Shown here: one piece after another, positions 51,206-60,407 of the stretch | How positions within the stretch are numbered: the first letter of the stretch is position 1 | Layout: each line of letters opens with the position of its first letter | DNA from: Reyranella sp. | GTDB taxonomy: Bacteria; Pseudomonadota; Alphaproteobacteria; Reyranellales; Reyranellaceae | Assembly (NCBI GenBank): GCA_019750135.1 | Contig: JAIEOV010000017.1 | Span: forward strand, 1 to 64,000 | Length of the DNA stretch: 64,000 bases | Direction: 5' to 3' | Notes under the pieces: model-generated | What the model was told of the DNA's origin: nothing | Database searches by the model: none | The model's input: only the letters and a program-made list of their open reading frames with translations | Position numbers and translations under genes: made by a program

Positions 51206-52360
51206 CTAAGAAGCCCCACTTCGCCTGCTGAGACCGAGTGTCGTCGCCGCTTCGATGATCGCTTCCGCGGCACGCTGCGGTGAATAAACTTCGATCTTGT
51301 CTGCGAGCCGGCGCCGAACATGGGCCCGATCCAGCGACAGCACGTCTTTCATGGCAACCGCCAGGGCAGCGACGTCGCCGAACGGGAAGATTGCTCCTGT
51401 TGCGCCTGCATCGATGAGGTCAGGCCCGCAGCCGACTGCGTCCGACACGACAGCGGGAACGCCGCATGCCATGGCCTCGTTGACCACCAGTCCCCACGTC
51501 TCCTGGGCATTGGAAGGCAGCACCAGCAAGTCGGCTGCGGCATACACTGCCGGCAGTTCACTCTGGTTCACGAAGCCCATGAACTCGACACGAACGGACG
51601 CATTTGCCGCAATCTGCCGGAGTTCAGCCTCGAGCTCGCCGGAGCCCGCGAAAGCGACTTCAATCGGTTGTCCGGAGAGTTGTGACACGGCATGCAGCAG
51701 ATCGGCAGGACGCTTGCGTGGGATCAGCTTGCCGACGAACAGGATGCGCCGGCGGCTGGGATCGCGCGATACGGCAGCGGCGGCGCTGGCGGCGGCGAAG
51801 GCCTCGTTGTCGATGCAGTGCGGCGAGAAGAACAAGCGGTCTGTCGGGGCGCCGTAATGCAGGAGATAGTCGCGATTCCTTTGGCCGACATAGAGGAACC
51901 CGTCGAAGCGACGCAACAGATGCGAGAACGCCAGCCATTTGGCCACTTGGATGAAGGTGTTGCGCTGGGTGCGGAGTTGCGAATCGCCACGGACCAGCAC
52001 CGGCACGCCGTGCCGGCGGCAGGCGCGGACGGCCTGCCAGTAGCAGCGCAACGCCCAGCCCGGCACGACGAAGGCGTCGAACCTACCGCGAGCGATCTCC
52101 TCGGCGATGCCCGGCGTGTCGCAGCCGGAGAAGCGATCGGTCGACGGCTCGCGGGCGACATTGACGAGGAAGCGGCTGTCATAACCCGACAGCAGGTCGA
52201 CGTCCCAATCGAAGGCCACGCCGAAACCAGCGCGCGCCTGCTGCTCGGCCGTCTGCCGATGGGCGAAGAACACGGTGAGATCGCATTGTTTCGCCAAGGC
52301 ACGGAAGATCGGCGTGTAGTACTGGATCGGATGGCTGACCAGGAAGCCGATGCGCGCCAT
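51206..52360 (-). CDS. GT4 family glycosyltransferase
   Basis: 384 residues with GFLVSHPIQYYTPIFRALA, RRRILFVGKLIPRKRPADLLH and SNAQETWGLVVNEAMACGVPAVVSD, the EX7E region of retaining GT4 enzymes. It lies two bases after the next gene of the block. The N-terminal SHPIQYYTP motif is common in transferases of exopolysaccharide loci. Donor unknown. Confidence 0.85.
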   Translation of the reverse strand: MARIGFLVSHPIQYYTPIFRALAKQCDLTVFFAHRQTAEQQARAGFGVAFDWDVDLLSGYDSRFLVNVAREPSTDRFSGCDTPGIAEEIARGRFDAFVVPGWALRCYWQAVRACRRHGVPVLVRGDSQLRTQRNTFIQVAKWLAFSHLLRRFDGFLYVGQRNRDYLLHYGAPTDRLFFSPHCIDNEAFAAASAAAAVSRDPSRRRILFVGKLIPRKRPADLLHAVSQLSGQPIEVAFAGSGELEAELRQIAANASVRVEFMGFVNQSELPAVYAAADLLVLPSNAQETWGLVVNEAMACGVPAVVSDAVGCGPDLIDAGATGAIFPFGDVAALAVAMKDVLSLDRAHVRRRLADKIEVYSPQRAAEAIIEAATTLGLSRRSGAS

Positions 52361-52362
52361 CG

Positions 52363-53658
52363 CTAGCCCCGCCCTGCCGCAGCGCGCTCGCAGGCGAGGT
52401 CGAGCGCCGTTGCCAGCGCCTGCGTCGACGCACGGGCCGAAAAGGCGTCGAAGGCTACTCGATCCACGGCATCGGCGTCATAGGTCTTGTCGTCGATGAA
52501 CGACCGCAGGCCATCGGCCACCTCGCCCGCCGCCGGCAGCGCCCCTTCGGTGAGCGTCAGCACCCTGCCGGCATGCATCGAACGCACCATGTCCACCGCC
52601 GTGCTGTCCCGGTGCAGCATGGCGAAGACTGGACGGCGCGACAGCATGGCCTGGAACACCTTGGACGGCGTGTAGTGAGTCTCGGTCGAGCCCAGCACCA
52701 GCACTGCATCGCTCCGACTCAGGTGATTGAGGGCGTCGACATAACCAATACGCTGCGGGTGCTCGTCGACGATGTCGGCGACCCCCGCCCGTTCGGCGCG
52801 CGACTGCACCTGGTGCCCGGCCGGATCGTCGGGCGAACTGCCCGTTCCGACGAAGTGCACCTTGAGGCGAGCGGCGATGTCGGGCGCTCGTGCCTTGAGG
52901 GCGCCCAGTCCGGCCAGGAAGGCGTCGAGCACGACGATTCCCGCCGGCAGCAGGGCGCCGGCGTAGATCATGTGGAAACGGCCGTCGCCCGGCTGGAACA
53001 GGAAAGGCGGCCGGTCGAGATTCCGCACCAGGCCGTAGTCCTCCGGCGCGATGCCCATCGGCATGCAGGCGACGACGGCGTTCTTGGCGACCTCGGGATT
53101 GCGCTCGAGCATGCCCGCGACATACCCCGGCGCCATGCCGGTGATCAGGCTCGCCCCCTGCACCGCCCATGGCTCGAGGATCGATGCCAACCGATACGAG
53201 CCCCAGGCTCGACTGAACGGCACGTCGATGCCGGGCCAGCGGTTGATCCACGGGTCCTGGTAGTCGATGCCGAACGGCAGCCCGTAGCGGCGATGGATCA
53301 GCCGCCCGACGGGCGCCAGGAAGTTCGACGGGATGGTGATCAGGACGAAGTCGATCTCGCGCCGCGCCGCCAGTTCCGCCAGCACGCGGTAGCACCCCCG
53401 GAAGGCGCGCACGCCGATGTCGCCGACCAACCTGACGGGCCGCGTCGACATCGTCGGCGCATGGATGACCCTGAGCCCGGGCGCTACCAGGCGCTCGAGA
53501 TCGGCATCCGGCCGCTCTTCGTAGAGCGCCGGGTCTCCCGTGACGACGATGGGCTCCCAGCCGAATTCCGGCAGATGGCGCGACCACAACCGCGCCCGCT
53601 GCGCGCCGACCAGGTTGCTGGGCGCGAAGTGACCGCTCACCAGGGCGAGCCGCTTCAT
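52363..53658 (-). CDS. GT4-like glycosyltransferase
   Basis: 431 residues: SGHFAPSNLVGAQRARLWSRHL at the N-terminus, FHMIYAGALLPAGIVVLDAF in the second domain and THYTPSKVFQAMLSRRPVFAML near the C-terminus. The EX7E motif is weak, as in some WcaI-like transferases. Its ATG overlaps the stop of the upstream gene (ATGA), so the GT4 block is translated as a coupled unit. Confidence 0.78.
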   Translation of the reverse strand: MKRLALVSGHFAPSNLVGAQRARLWSRHLPEFGWEPIVVTGDPALYEERPDADLERLVAPGLRVIHAPTMSTRPVRLVGDIGVRAFRGCYRVLAELAARREIDFVLITIPSNFLAPVGRLIHRRYGLPFGIDYQDPWINRWPGIDVPFSRAWGSYRLASILEPWAVQGASLITGMAPGYVAGMLERNPEVAKNAVVACMPMGIAPEDYGLVRNLDRPPFLFQPGDGRFHMIYAGALLPAGIVVLDAFLAGLGALKARAPDIAARLKVHFVGTGSSPDDPAGHQVQSRAERAGVADIVDEHPQRIGYVDALNHLSRSDAVLVLGSTETHYTPSKVFQAMLSRRPVFAMLHRDSTAVDMVRSMHAGRVLTLTEGALPAAGEVADGLRSFIDDKTYDADAVDRVAFDAFSARASTQALATALDLACERAAAGRG

Positions 53659-54713
53659 CGTCGCGACTTCAACGCCGAACGCGCACTCTCATAAAGCTCG
53701 ACGTAGTGCGCGACCACGACGTCGGGCGCATACTCCTGCTCGGCGCGGCGCCGGCAACCGGCACGATCGATGGTGTCGAGCTTGGCCACCGCCTCGCAGC
53801 CCTCCTCGATCGACTTGATGAGGAACCCGTCGACACCCTGGCGCACGATCTCGGGCAGCGAGCCGCGTGGACAGGAGATGACCGGCGTGCCGCAGCCCAG
53901 CGCCTCGGCGAACACGATGCCGAACGGCTCGTTCCACTGGATGGGGACGACCATGGCGCGCGCCTCGCCCAGCACCTTGTTCTTCTGCACGTCGTCGACC
54001 GGCCCGACATACTCGATGCCGTCGCGGCCGATCCACGGCTCGATCTCGGTCCGCCAGTACTCGCCCTCGGGGCCCGTGTCGGAGTGATTGCCGGCGATCA
54101 CCAGCCGGTGGCCAGTACGGCGTGCGATCTCGATCGCCCAGTGGGCGCCCTTGATACTCTCGACTCGACTCAGGAAACAGAGCGGCGCGTCTGCCGCGAC
54201 CGTCGGCCTGAAGGTGAGCGAATCGATCTCGAAGAAGTTGGGGATGCCGCGCCAGTCCCCACCGAAGCGCCGCCCGCAGGCGGCGATATAGTCGCTGCAC
54301 CCCGTGAAGCGCAGCACCTCGGGCGCCGCGAGCTTCACCGCCATGTCGATCGTGCGCCTGGTCGGATCGCGCTGGAACGACATGACGATCGGGATCGCAC
54401 CGCGCAGCAGCGGGGTCAGGTAGGCAATCCGCGAAAAGCTGTGAATGACGTCGGGCTTGAAGGCGCGCACGGCCCGCCACAGGGCGACGCCATTGCGCAG
54501 TGTGTCGGTGCGCGACAGCGAACTCTCGCCCGGCCAGGCATGGAAGGCATCAGCCGGACATTGCGAGCCGGGCTTGGCGACCAGGCAGACCTTGTGCCCG
54601 CCCGCGCGCAGGCGGCGCACCAGGCCGTCGACGATGCGCTCGATACCGCCATAGAGACGAGGCGGCACTTCGATCTCCGGATCGGCGGTGATCAGGATGC
54701 GCATCAGCGGCAT
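53655..54713 (-). CDS. GT4 family glycosyltransferase
   Basis: 352 residues with PPRLYGGIERIVDGLVRRLRAGGH, LCFLSRVESIKGAHWAIEIARRTG and NEPFGIVFAEALGCGTPVISCPRGS, a clear EX7E motif. The start ATG at 54713 has GGAG before it; the ATG three codons on is possible. It is coupled to the downstream gene by an ATGA overlap. Confidence 0.86.
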   Translation of the reverse strand: MPLMRILITADPEIEVPPRLYGGIERIVDGLVRRLRAGGHKVCLVAKPGSQCPADAFHAWPGESSLSRTDTLRNGVALWRAVRAFKPDVIHSFSRIAYLTPLLRGAIPIVMSFQRDPTRRTIDMAVKLAAPEVLRFTGCSDYIAACGRRFGGDWRGIPNFFEIDSLTFRPTVAADAPLCFLSRVESIKGAHWAIEIARRTGHRLVIAGNHSDTGPEGEYWRTEIEPWIGRDGIEYVGPVDDVQKNKVLGEARAMVVPIQWNEPFGIVFAEALGCGTPVISCPRGSLPEIVRQGVDGFLIKSIEEGCEAVAKLDTIDRAGCRRRAEQEYAPDVVVAHYVELYESARSALKSRR

Positions 54714-54768
54714 ATGCTCCGGTGCAAGTGTGGACTAGGCCAGCCGCCGGTCCCCTGTTTCAGGGTCG

Positions 54769-55998
54769 TCATGCTGCTACCCTCCTGTTCGCAAAGGCCC
54801 GCTCGACGGAGCTCAGCAAAACCTTCTTCTCGACGTCCCAGTTGTAGCGCTCGCGTCCCAATCGCCACGCCATCTCTCGTGCTGCCGACCGTTCGTCGGG
54901 CGCCGCGAGCCGATCAAGCACCGCCGCGATGCCGGCAGGATCTGCCAAGGAGACAACGCGCGCTGCCGCCCCCAGTTCAGGGGCCAGGGCATCTTGCGCC
55001 GGCGTGTTGCTCAACAACACCGGCACGCCGGCCAACAGGTAGGTGAAGATCTTGTTGGTAAGGCAGACCCGGCGATTCTCGCTGACGTCGGTTTCCAACG
55101 ACAGGCCGACATCGTAGTCCGCCGCCAGCCGTACCATCTCCTGCGGCGCTGCCATCGGCAATAGGCGGACGCTGTCCGCGACGCCGAGCTCGCGCGCCAG
55201 CTCCATCAGGCTGTCGCCATGCCCCCACCGATTGCTGCCGCGGATGTCGAGGGTGACGCGCATCGTCGTCCGTGCCATTGCCCGGATGAAGGCCTGCAGG
55301 CCGCGATCCAGGCCGACCGTCTGCGAAAACCAGTAGGCCCTGAACACGCCCTGCCCTGTGCATACCGGCTCTGCCGGCGCCATCGCGAGAGGAAAGACGT
55401 TGAGCACTGCGGTCGGCTCGACCCCGTAGCGGGCGCGATACGCCTTGCCGATCAGCGGCGCCGCTGCCGTCACATGGCGGCAGCCCGGCAGCAGGACGCG
55501 TTCGATGGTCTGCACCAGACCTATCTGAAGCGCCGTGCCCTCGCCCGTGTGCAGATCCTCCGCATCGAAGCCCAGCATCGCACCGCGACGCCGGGCAGCC
55601 TGACCCGCGGCAGCCAGGCCAGCGACGTAGTGCCCGACATAGAGGTCGGCCGGCACGCCTCTCGCTGCCCGCGCCAACGCGGCGACCGGGCCGCCGTAGG
55701 CCCGGGCGGCCAATGCCACGGGGATGTGCGTTCCGGCCAGCTTCGCGACGGCGCCCGCCAACAGACCGATCGGTCGCTCGCTGGCCGACCGCGGCACACG
55801 CACGACTTTCCATCCCACTGAAGCGGCGATCTCGTCGTCGAAGCCGCGTAGCGCTTCCGTATAGTCACAGGCGATGGCGGTGACGGCGTAACCCGCCTCG
55901 TGCAGAGCGTCGGCTTCCTTCAGCACGCGTGGATTGGACGCGAGGTTGCCCGGGCTCACGATGCAGATGGCGCCGCGCGCGGGACTGCGCGTCGTCAT
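54769..55998 (-). CDS. GT4-like glycosyltransferase
   Basis: 409 residues with ICIVSPGNLASNPRVLKEADALHEAG, FRAYWFSQTVGLDRGLQAFIRAM and NRRVCLTNKIFTYLLAGVPVLLS. This C-terminal pattern is that of GT4-like transferases in cell-envelope loci. The start overlaps the stop of the upstream GT4 (ATGA). Donor unknown. Confidence 0.78.
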   Translation of the reverse strand: MTTRSPARGAICIVSPGNLASNPRVLKEADALHEAGYAVTAIACDYTEALRGFDDEIAASVGWKVVRVPRSASERPIGLLAGAVAKLAGTHIPVALAARAYGGPVAALARAARGVPADLYVGHYVAGLAAAGQAARRRGAMLGFDAEDLHTGEGTALQIGLVQTIERVLLPGCRHVTAAAPLIGKAYRARYGVEPTAVLNVFPLAMAPAEPVCTGQGVFRAYWFSQTVGLDRGLQAFIRAMARTTMRVTLDIRGSNRWGHGDSLMELARELGVADSVRLLPMAAPQEMVRLAADYDVGLSLETDVSENRRVCLTNKIFTYLLAGVPVLLSNTPAQDALAPELGAAARVVSLADPAGIAAVLDRLAAPDERSAAREMAWRLGRERYNWDVEKKVLLSSVERAFANRRVAA

Positions 55999-57101
55999 GC
56001 CCTTTCCCTCATACGAGGCGGCCGGCCCAGAAGACGAGCGAGGAGCAACCGGACGGTCTCGGCAAAGTGCGGTCGCCGATAGGGCTCGATCGCCGACGGG
56101 TCGGCCCGTCCCTGCCCAAGCATGCGGGCGACAGCCTCGGTCAGGCCAGCCTGGTCGGTGGGATCGACGATCGTGCCCACGCTACCGATGGGAATGGCGT
56201 CCGCGCTGCCGCCCCCTGCGCCGCCGATCACACGCAGGCCGCAGGCCGCGGCTTCGAGATAGACGATGCCGAAGCCTTCCTCTGAGCTCGGCATCACGAA
56301 CAGATCGGCCAGGCGATAGAGATCGGGCAGGTCCTCATCGGGTACGTAGCCCAGGAAACGCACAGCCGACGCATCGCCCGTCTGCTCACGGGCGCGCGCC
56401 TCCAGCCGGGCGCGATCGTCGCCCTCGCCGGCGATGGCGTAGACCAGGCCGGGCAAACGTGCGCGCAGCCCCGGCAAGGCCGCGAAGACGAGCTCGTGGC
56501 CCTTGTAGCGCTCGCCGGCCGACAGGCGGCCGACGGCAAGCAGGATCGGGCCGGGTCCGAGCTTCAGGCGCTCACGCAGCACGGGCGAGGCCGGGCCGGG
56601 CACAAAACGCTCGTCGACGGTGTTGGGCAGCACCCGCACCCGTTCAGGCGCGAGATCGACCCAGTCCAGCAGATGTTTGCGGGTGCCACGGCTGACCGCG
56701 GTCACCTGGTCTGCTGCCTCGATGGCCCGGCGCACGACGGTCCGGCGGTCACGCCAGACTTCGGTGCCGTGCGTCTGCAGCCAGTAGTGGGCACCAAGCA
56801 GGCGCGCCAGCAAGGCCGCCAACGGCCCCATGTAAACATGCCCGCAGAAGACGACGTCCACGGGCCGAAAGCGCCAGGCGGCCCACAGCGCCGCGAGCGA
56901 AAATGCGAGCCGCCCGAACCTGGCGGGCTGTTGGCGCACGCCGGCGGGAAGCACCTCGCCGCTCGCCGCACCGAGACGCGGCAGCACGAGGATTTCCGCG
57001 CCCGTCGCGGCCAATGCGGCGAAGAGGTCGCGGTTGTAGCAGGCGATACCGCCGCGCCCGCCGTAGGCATCGCCGACCAAAGCCAGAATCCGGACCATCA
57101 T
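55995..57101 (-). CDS. GT4 family glycosyltransferase
   Basis: 368 residues: ILALVGDAYGGRGGIACYNRDLF at the N-terminus, ILLAVGRLSAGERYKGHELVFAAL and SSEEGFGIVYLEAAACGLRVIGGAGG with a full EX7E. The start is the first ATG of an ATGATG pair at 57101; the ORF-track version overlaps the AsnB gene. It follows the amidotransferase gene by 7 bases. Confidence 0.87.
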   Translation of the reverse strand: MMVRILALVGDAYGGRGGIACYNRDLFAALAATGAEILVLPRLGAASGEVLPAGVRQQPARFGRLAFSLAALWAAWRFRPVDVVFCGHVYMGPLAALLARLLGAHYWLQTHGTEVWRDRRTVVRRAIEAADQVTAVSRGTRKHLLDWVDLAPERVRVLPNTVDERFVPGPASPVLRERLKLGPGPILLAVGRLSAGERYKGHELVFAALPGLRARLPGLVYAIAGEGDDRARLEARAREQTGDASAVRFLGYVPDEDLPDLYRLADLFVMPSSEEGFGIVYLEAAACGLRVIGGAGGGSADAIPIGSVGTIVDPTDQAGLTEAVARMLGQGRADPSAIEPYRRPHFAETVRLLLARLLGRPPRMRERA

Positions 57102-57108
57102 CGTCGCG

Positions 57109-58947
57109 TCACGCCACCTCGGGACTCGTCCAGCCGCTGTGCCAGACGCGCCGTACCCATCCGCGCGAGGCGGCGGAGAAATCGACCGTCGCGCGAGCCG
57201 GCTCGCCGGCCGCATCGCGCAGCCATCGGCCGATCGGCATCACGAAGCCTGTCTTGCGCCTGTTGCGGACGGCGTCCGGCAATGGCGGCTGCGGCACCTC
57301 GGCCACGGCGTCCTTGGCGTTGAGGCGAGCCAGCACCTCGCCCGGCGGCAGGGCGGCGAGGAAGAAAGGATCGACGTACGGCACGCGGATCTCGACGCCG
57401 TGGGACATGCCTGCCCAGTCGGCGTCGCGCAGCAGTTGGGTGCGCATGTAGAGGGCGGTCTCCATGGCGGCGACCCGGTCGAAATCGCCGAGCCCTCGCC
57501 CCGCCTGCAATGACGACGCGATGTAGCTGAGCGGCGCCAGGCGGCGCAGGCCATCCGCCACCAGCGCGGGGTCGAGCAGCTCGTCGAGCTCCCATGGCAT
57601 GTAGACGCTGCGGCGCAGCAGATAGGCGCCGGCCCAGTTCCCGCCGTATTGCAGCAGTCCGGCCGCCTTGGGACTTAGGCCTAATCCCGCACCGATCGCC
57701 GCCGACAAACCCCGCCTGGCGAGCGCACCGACGCCGGGCAACCATGACAGTGGCCCGAGCCAGCGCACGCTTCGCGGCACGTCGGCAAACGACGGATAGC
57801 CGCCGAAGCATTCATCGGCACCGAGGCCGCTCAGCGCGACCTTGATGCCCGCCTCGCGGGCAGCCTTGGAGACGAACCACGTGTTGAAGCCATCGATGGT
57901 CGGCAGGTCCATGGCATCGAGGAGCGCCGGCAGATCCGCCTCGAACTCGGCGCGATCGACGGTACGAACGATGTGGTGGGCGCCATAGCGGCTGGCGACC
58001 TCGGCCGCGAGCGGCGCTTCATCGACAGGCAGGCCCTTGAACTCGGCGAAGGCAAGAGTGACCGCCGAGACCGAGCGCGCCCCCAATCCCGCCATGGCGC
58101 CGAGCAGCGCGCCCGAATCGAGGCCGGCCGACAGGAACACGGCAACCGGCACGTCGGCCACCAGATGGTGGCGCACTGAATCGCGCACCGCATCGACGAG
58201 GCGACGTCGCGCATCGGCCGCGTCCGTGCTCGGCTTCAGCGCGCGTTCAGCCAGAGCGCCGGCGACGTCGTAGTAGCGTCGCGGCGCACCTGGGCCGGTC
58301 GCGTCGACGGTCAGGGTCGTGCCGGCCGGCAGGCAATGGACGTCGCGCCACACCGTGAACGGCTCGGGCACGCTGCCGAAGAGATGGAAACCCACGATGC
58401 CCGCCGAATCGGGATCGCGGGCAACGGCGCCACCGGCCAGCAGGGCCTTGGCCTGGGAAGCGAACCGTACGGTCCAGCCGTCGTCGCTCCAATAAAGCGG
58501 CTTGATGCCCAGAGGATCGCGCGCCAGCAGCAGCGTGCGCTTCCTTTCATCCCACAGGCCGAAGGCAAACATGCCGCGCAGCTTGCGCACCATGTCGGCG
58601 CCGCAATCGATATAGAGCTGCAGCAACACCTCGGTGTCCGAGTCGCTGCGGAAGGTATGACCACGCGCCACCAGCTCTTCGCGCAGTTCGCGGTAGTTGT
58701 AGATCTCGCCGTTGAACGTGATGGTGTACTGACCGCACGCGCTGTGCATGGGCTGCGCGCCGGCCGCGCTGAGGTCGATGATGGCCAGCCGCTGATGGCC
58801 AAAACCGGTCCGGCCGTCGGCGGCGAGCCAGAGCCCTCGGCCGTCGGGACCGCGCGCCAACATGCGGTCGTTGATGCGTGCCAGCTCAGCGCGATCGATC
58901 GAGGGCGCGACGGCAAGGTAGGCATGGATGCCGGCTATTCCACACAT
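57109..58947 (-). CDS. AsnB-type amidotransferase (asparagine-synthetase-like)
   Basis: 612 residues. The class II glutaminase starts MCGIAGIHA, so Cys2 is the nucleophile, which fixes the start at 58947 rather than the ORF-track start. The C-terminal synthetase domain shows the ATP motif VFLSAGLDSGALLGAM and SGLGADECFGGYPSF. In surface-polysaccharide loci such enzymes amidate uronic acids, or make asparagine-like groups, using glutamine and ATP. The nucleotide-sugar dehydrogenase at the left edge could supply such a uronic acid. Amidation of the glycan is inference; ordinary asparagine synthesis cannot be ruled out. Confidence 0.87.
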   Translation of the reverse strand: MCGIAGIHAYLAVAPSIDRAELARINDRMLARGPDGRGLWLAADGRTGFGHQRLAIIDLSAAGAQPMHSACGQYTITFNGEIYNYRELREELVARGHTFRSDSDTEVLLQLYIDCGADMVRKLRGMFAFGLWDERKRTLLLARDPLGIKPLYWSDDGWTVRFASQAKALLAGGAVARDPDSAGIVGFHLFGSVPEPFTVWRDVHCLPAGTTLTVDATGPGAPRRYYDVAGALAERALKPSTDAADARRRLVDAVRDSVRHHLVADVPVAVFLSAGLDSGALLGAMAGLGARSVSAVTLAFAEFKGLPVDEAPLAAEVASRYGAHHIVRTVDRAEFEADLPALLDAMDLPTIDGFNTWFVSKAAREAGIKVALSGLGADECFGGYPSFADVPRSVRWLGPLSWLPGVGALARRGLSAAIGAGLGLSPKAAGLLQYGGNWAGAYLLRRSVYMPWELDELLDPALVADGLRRLAPLSYIASSLQAGRGLGDFDRVAAMETALYMRTQLLRDADWAGMSHGVEIRVPYVDPFFLAALPPGEVLARLNAKDAVAEVPQPPLPDAVRNRRKTGFVMPIGRWLRDAAGEPARATVDFSAASRGWVRRVWHSGWTSPEVA

Positions 58948-58975
58948 GGCTCGGATCGCAAGAAGGCGGCGACGG

Positions 58976-60274
58976 TCAGCGTGCACCGGTGCCGCGGAAC
59001 ACCACGGCAAAGGTACGCAGCACGATCACAAGATCAAGCCACAGTGAGCAGTGCTTCAGGTAGTACAGGTCGTACTCGAGCTTGGATCGCATCTCGTCGG
59101 ACTCATGGGCATAGCCCTGGTTGATCTGCGCCCAGCCGGTGACGCCCGGCCGCACGATGCCGCGCAGCGCGAAGTGCTCGATGTCGCGCACATAGCTCTT
59201 CTCGAGCGATTCCGCCTCCGGCCGTGGTCCGACCCAGCTCATGTCGCCATGCAGGACGTTGAAGAGCTGCGGCAGCTCGTCGAGCCGGCACTTGCGCAGG
59301 AAGGCGCCGATGCGCGTGATGCGCGGATCGGCGGCGGCGGTGAAGCTCGGGCCACCGGCACCGTGGAACATGGTGCGGAACTTGACCATGCGGAACGCCT
59401 GTCCGCGCCGGCCGATGCGCGTCTGCATGAAAAAGACCGGACCGGGGCTGTCTAAGCGGACGATCAGCGCCACGCCGACCAGCACCGGCAGGAGGATCGG
59501 CAACATGAGCACGGTGAGGCCAAGCTCGACGGCGCGGCGCACGACGAGATACTGACGAGACGGCAGCAGGGCGCCGAACTCGTTGGGCGTGAGCCCGCCG
59601 AGAGGCGTACGGCCAGTCATGGTCTCGACGATGTAGCGCCGGTCCAGCACCGGCACGCCGGCGATCGCAGCATCGGCCAAAGCGGCGAGCCGGCCCTCGC
59701 CCAGGTCTGCGCCGAGATCGGCGACGATGGCATCCACCCTGATGTCCTGCCGTTGCACGTCGTCGAAGTCGAGCCATCGGCACGTCGAGAGCATAGGCAT
59801 GTCGGCAATGGACGAATGGGGGATCACGGCGTAGTTGCGGACCAGGTAGCGCGACCGCAGCTGCGCCACACTCGCCATCCAGATGACCGTCAAAAGGCCC
59901 GAGCCGAAGAACTGCACGCGTGAATAGTCGATGCGCAGCAACAGCAGAATAGCGGCGATCAAGGCGTAGGTCAGGATGGCGACTGGCGCGACATAGCCGA
60001 GGTTGCCCTGGAGGATAGCGCGCGGAAAGGCGTCGATTCTTCGACCACAATACCACACCACCGAATAGCCGACAGCGGTGGCGATGATGGTGAACTCAGC
60101 GCCGCCCCACGCACCGATGAACGGCTCACCCGTAGCGTAGATTGGAATCGGCAGCACCACGCAGAACAGGAAGCCGACAGCCGCATCGATCCACGTCTCG
60201 ATGAAGCGCTGCGGTGCCGACCGCATCGTCCGCGAGCCATTTCCCCGATGCCCCGTCAAGGCATTTGGCTCCAT
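58976..60274 (-). CDS. Polyprenyl-phosphate glycosyl-1-phosphate transferase (initiating enzyme, WcaJ/PssA type)
   Basis: 432 residues with about five membrane helices in the N-terminal half and the C-terminal catalytic domain: IGRRGQAFRMVKFRTMF, DELPQLFNVLHGDMSWVGPRPE and VRPGVTGWAQINQGYAHE. It transfers a sugar-1-phosphate from UDP-sugar to polyprenyl phosphate, the first committed step of repeat-unit synthesis. I use the ATG at 60274; the one at 60310 is possible. It is the only initiating transferase recognised in the window. Confidence 0.92.
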   Translation of the reverse strand: MEPNALTGHRGNGSRTMRSAPQRFIETWIDAAVGFLFCVVLPIPIYATGEPFIGAWGGAEFTIIATAVGYSVVWYCGRRIDAFPRAILQGNLGYVAPVAILTYALIAAILLLLRIDYSRVQFFGSGLLTVIWMASVAQLRSRYLVRNYAVIPHSSIADMPMLSTCRWLDFDDVQRQDIRVDAIVADLGADLGEGRLAALADAAIAGVPVLDRRYIVETMTGRTPLGGLTPNEFGALLPSRQYLVVRRAVELGLTVLMLPILLPVLVGVALIVRLDSPGPVFFMQTRIGRRGQAFRMVKFRTMFHGAGGPSFTAAADPRITRIGAFLRKCRLDELPQLFNVLHGDMSWVGPRPEAESLEKSYVRDIEHFALRGIVRPGVTGWAQINQGYAHESDEMRSKLEYDLYYLKHCSLWLDLVIVLRTFAVVFRGTGAR

Positions 60275-60407
60275 CGGAATCGCTCTGCGCAAGCCTACGC
60301 CCTCCCCCATTCCCTAAGGCGGCGAGCCGGATTGGCCACTCGCGGCACACCATACAACCAGCGGCCCCCACTGCACACTGTTTGCATCTTGGATGAGTAT
60401 AGTTGAA

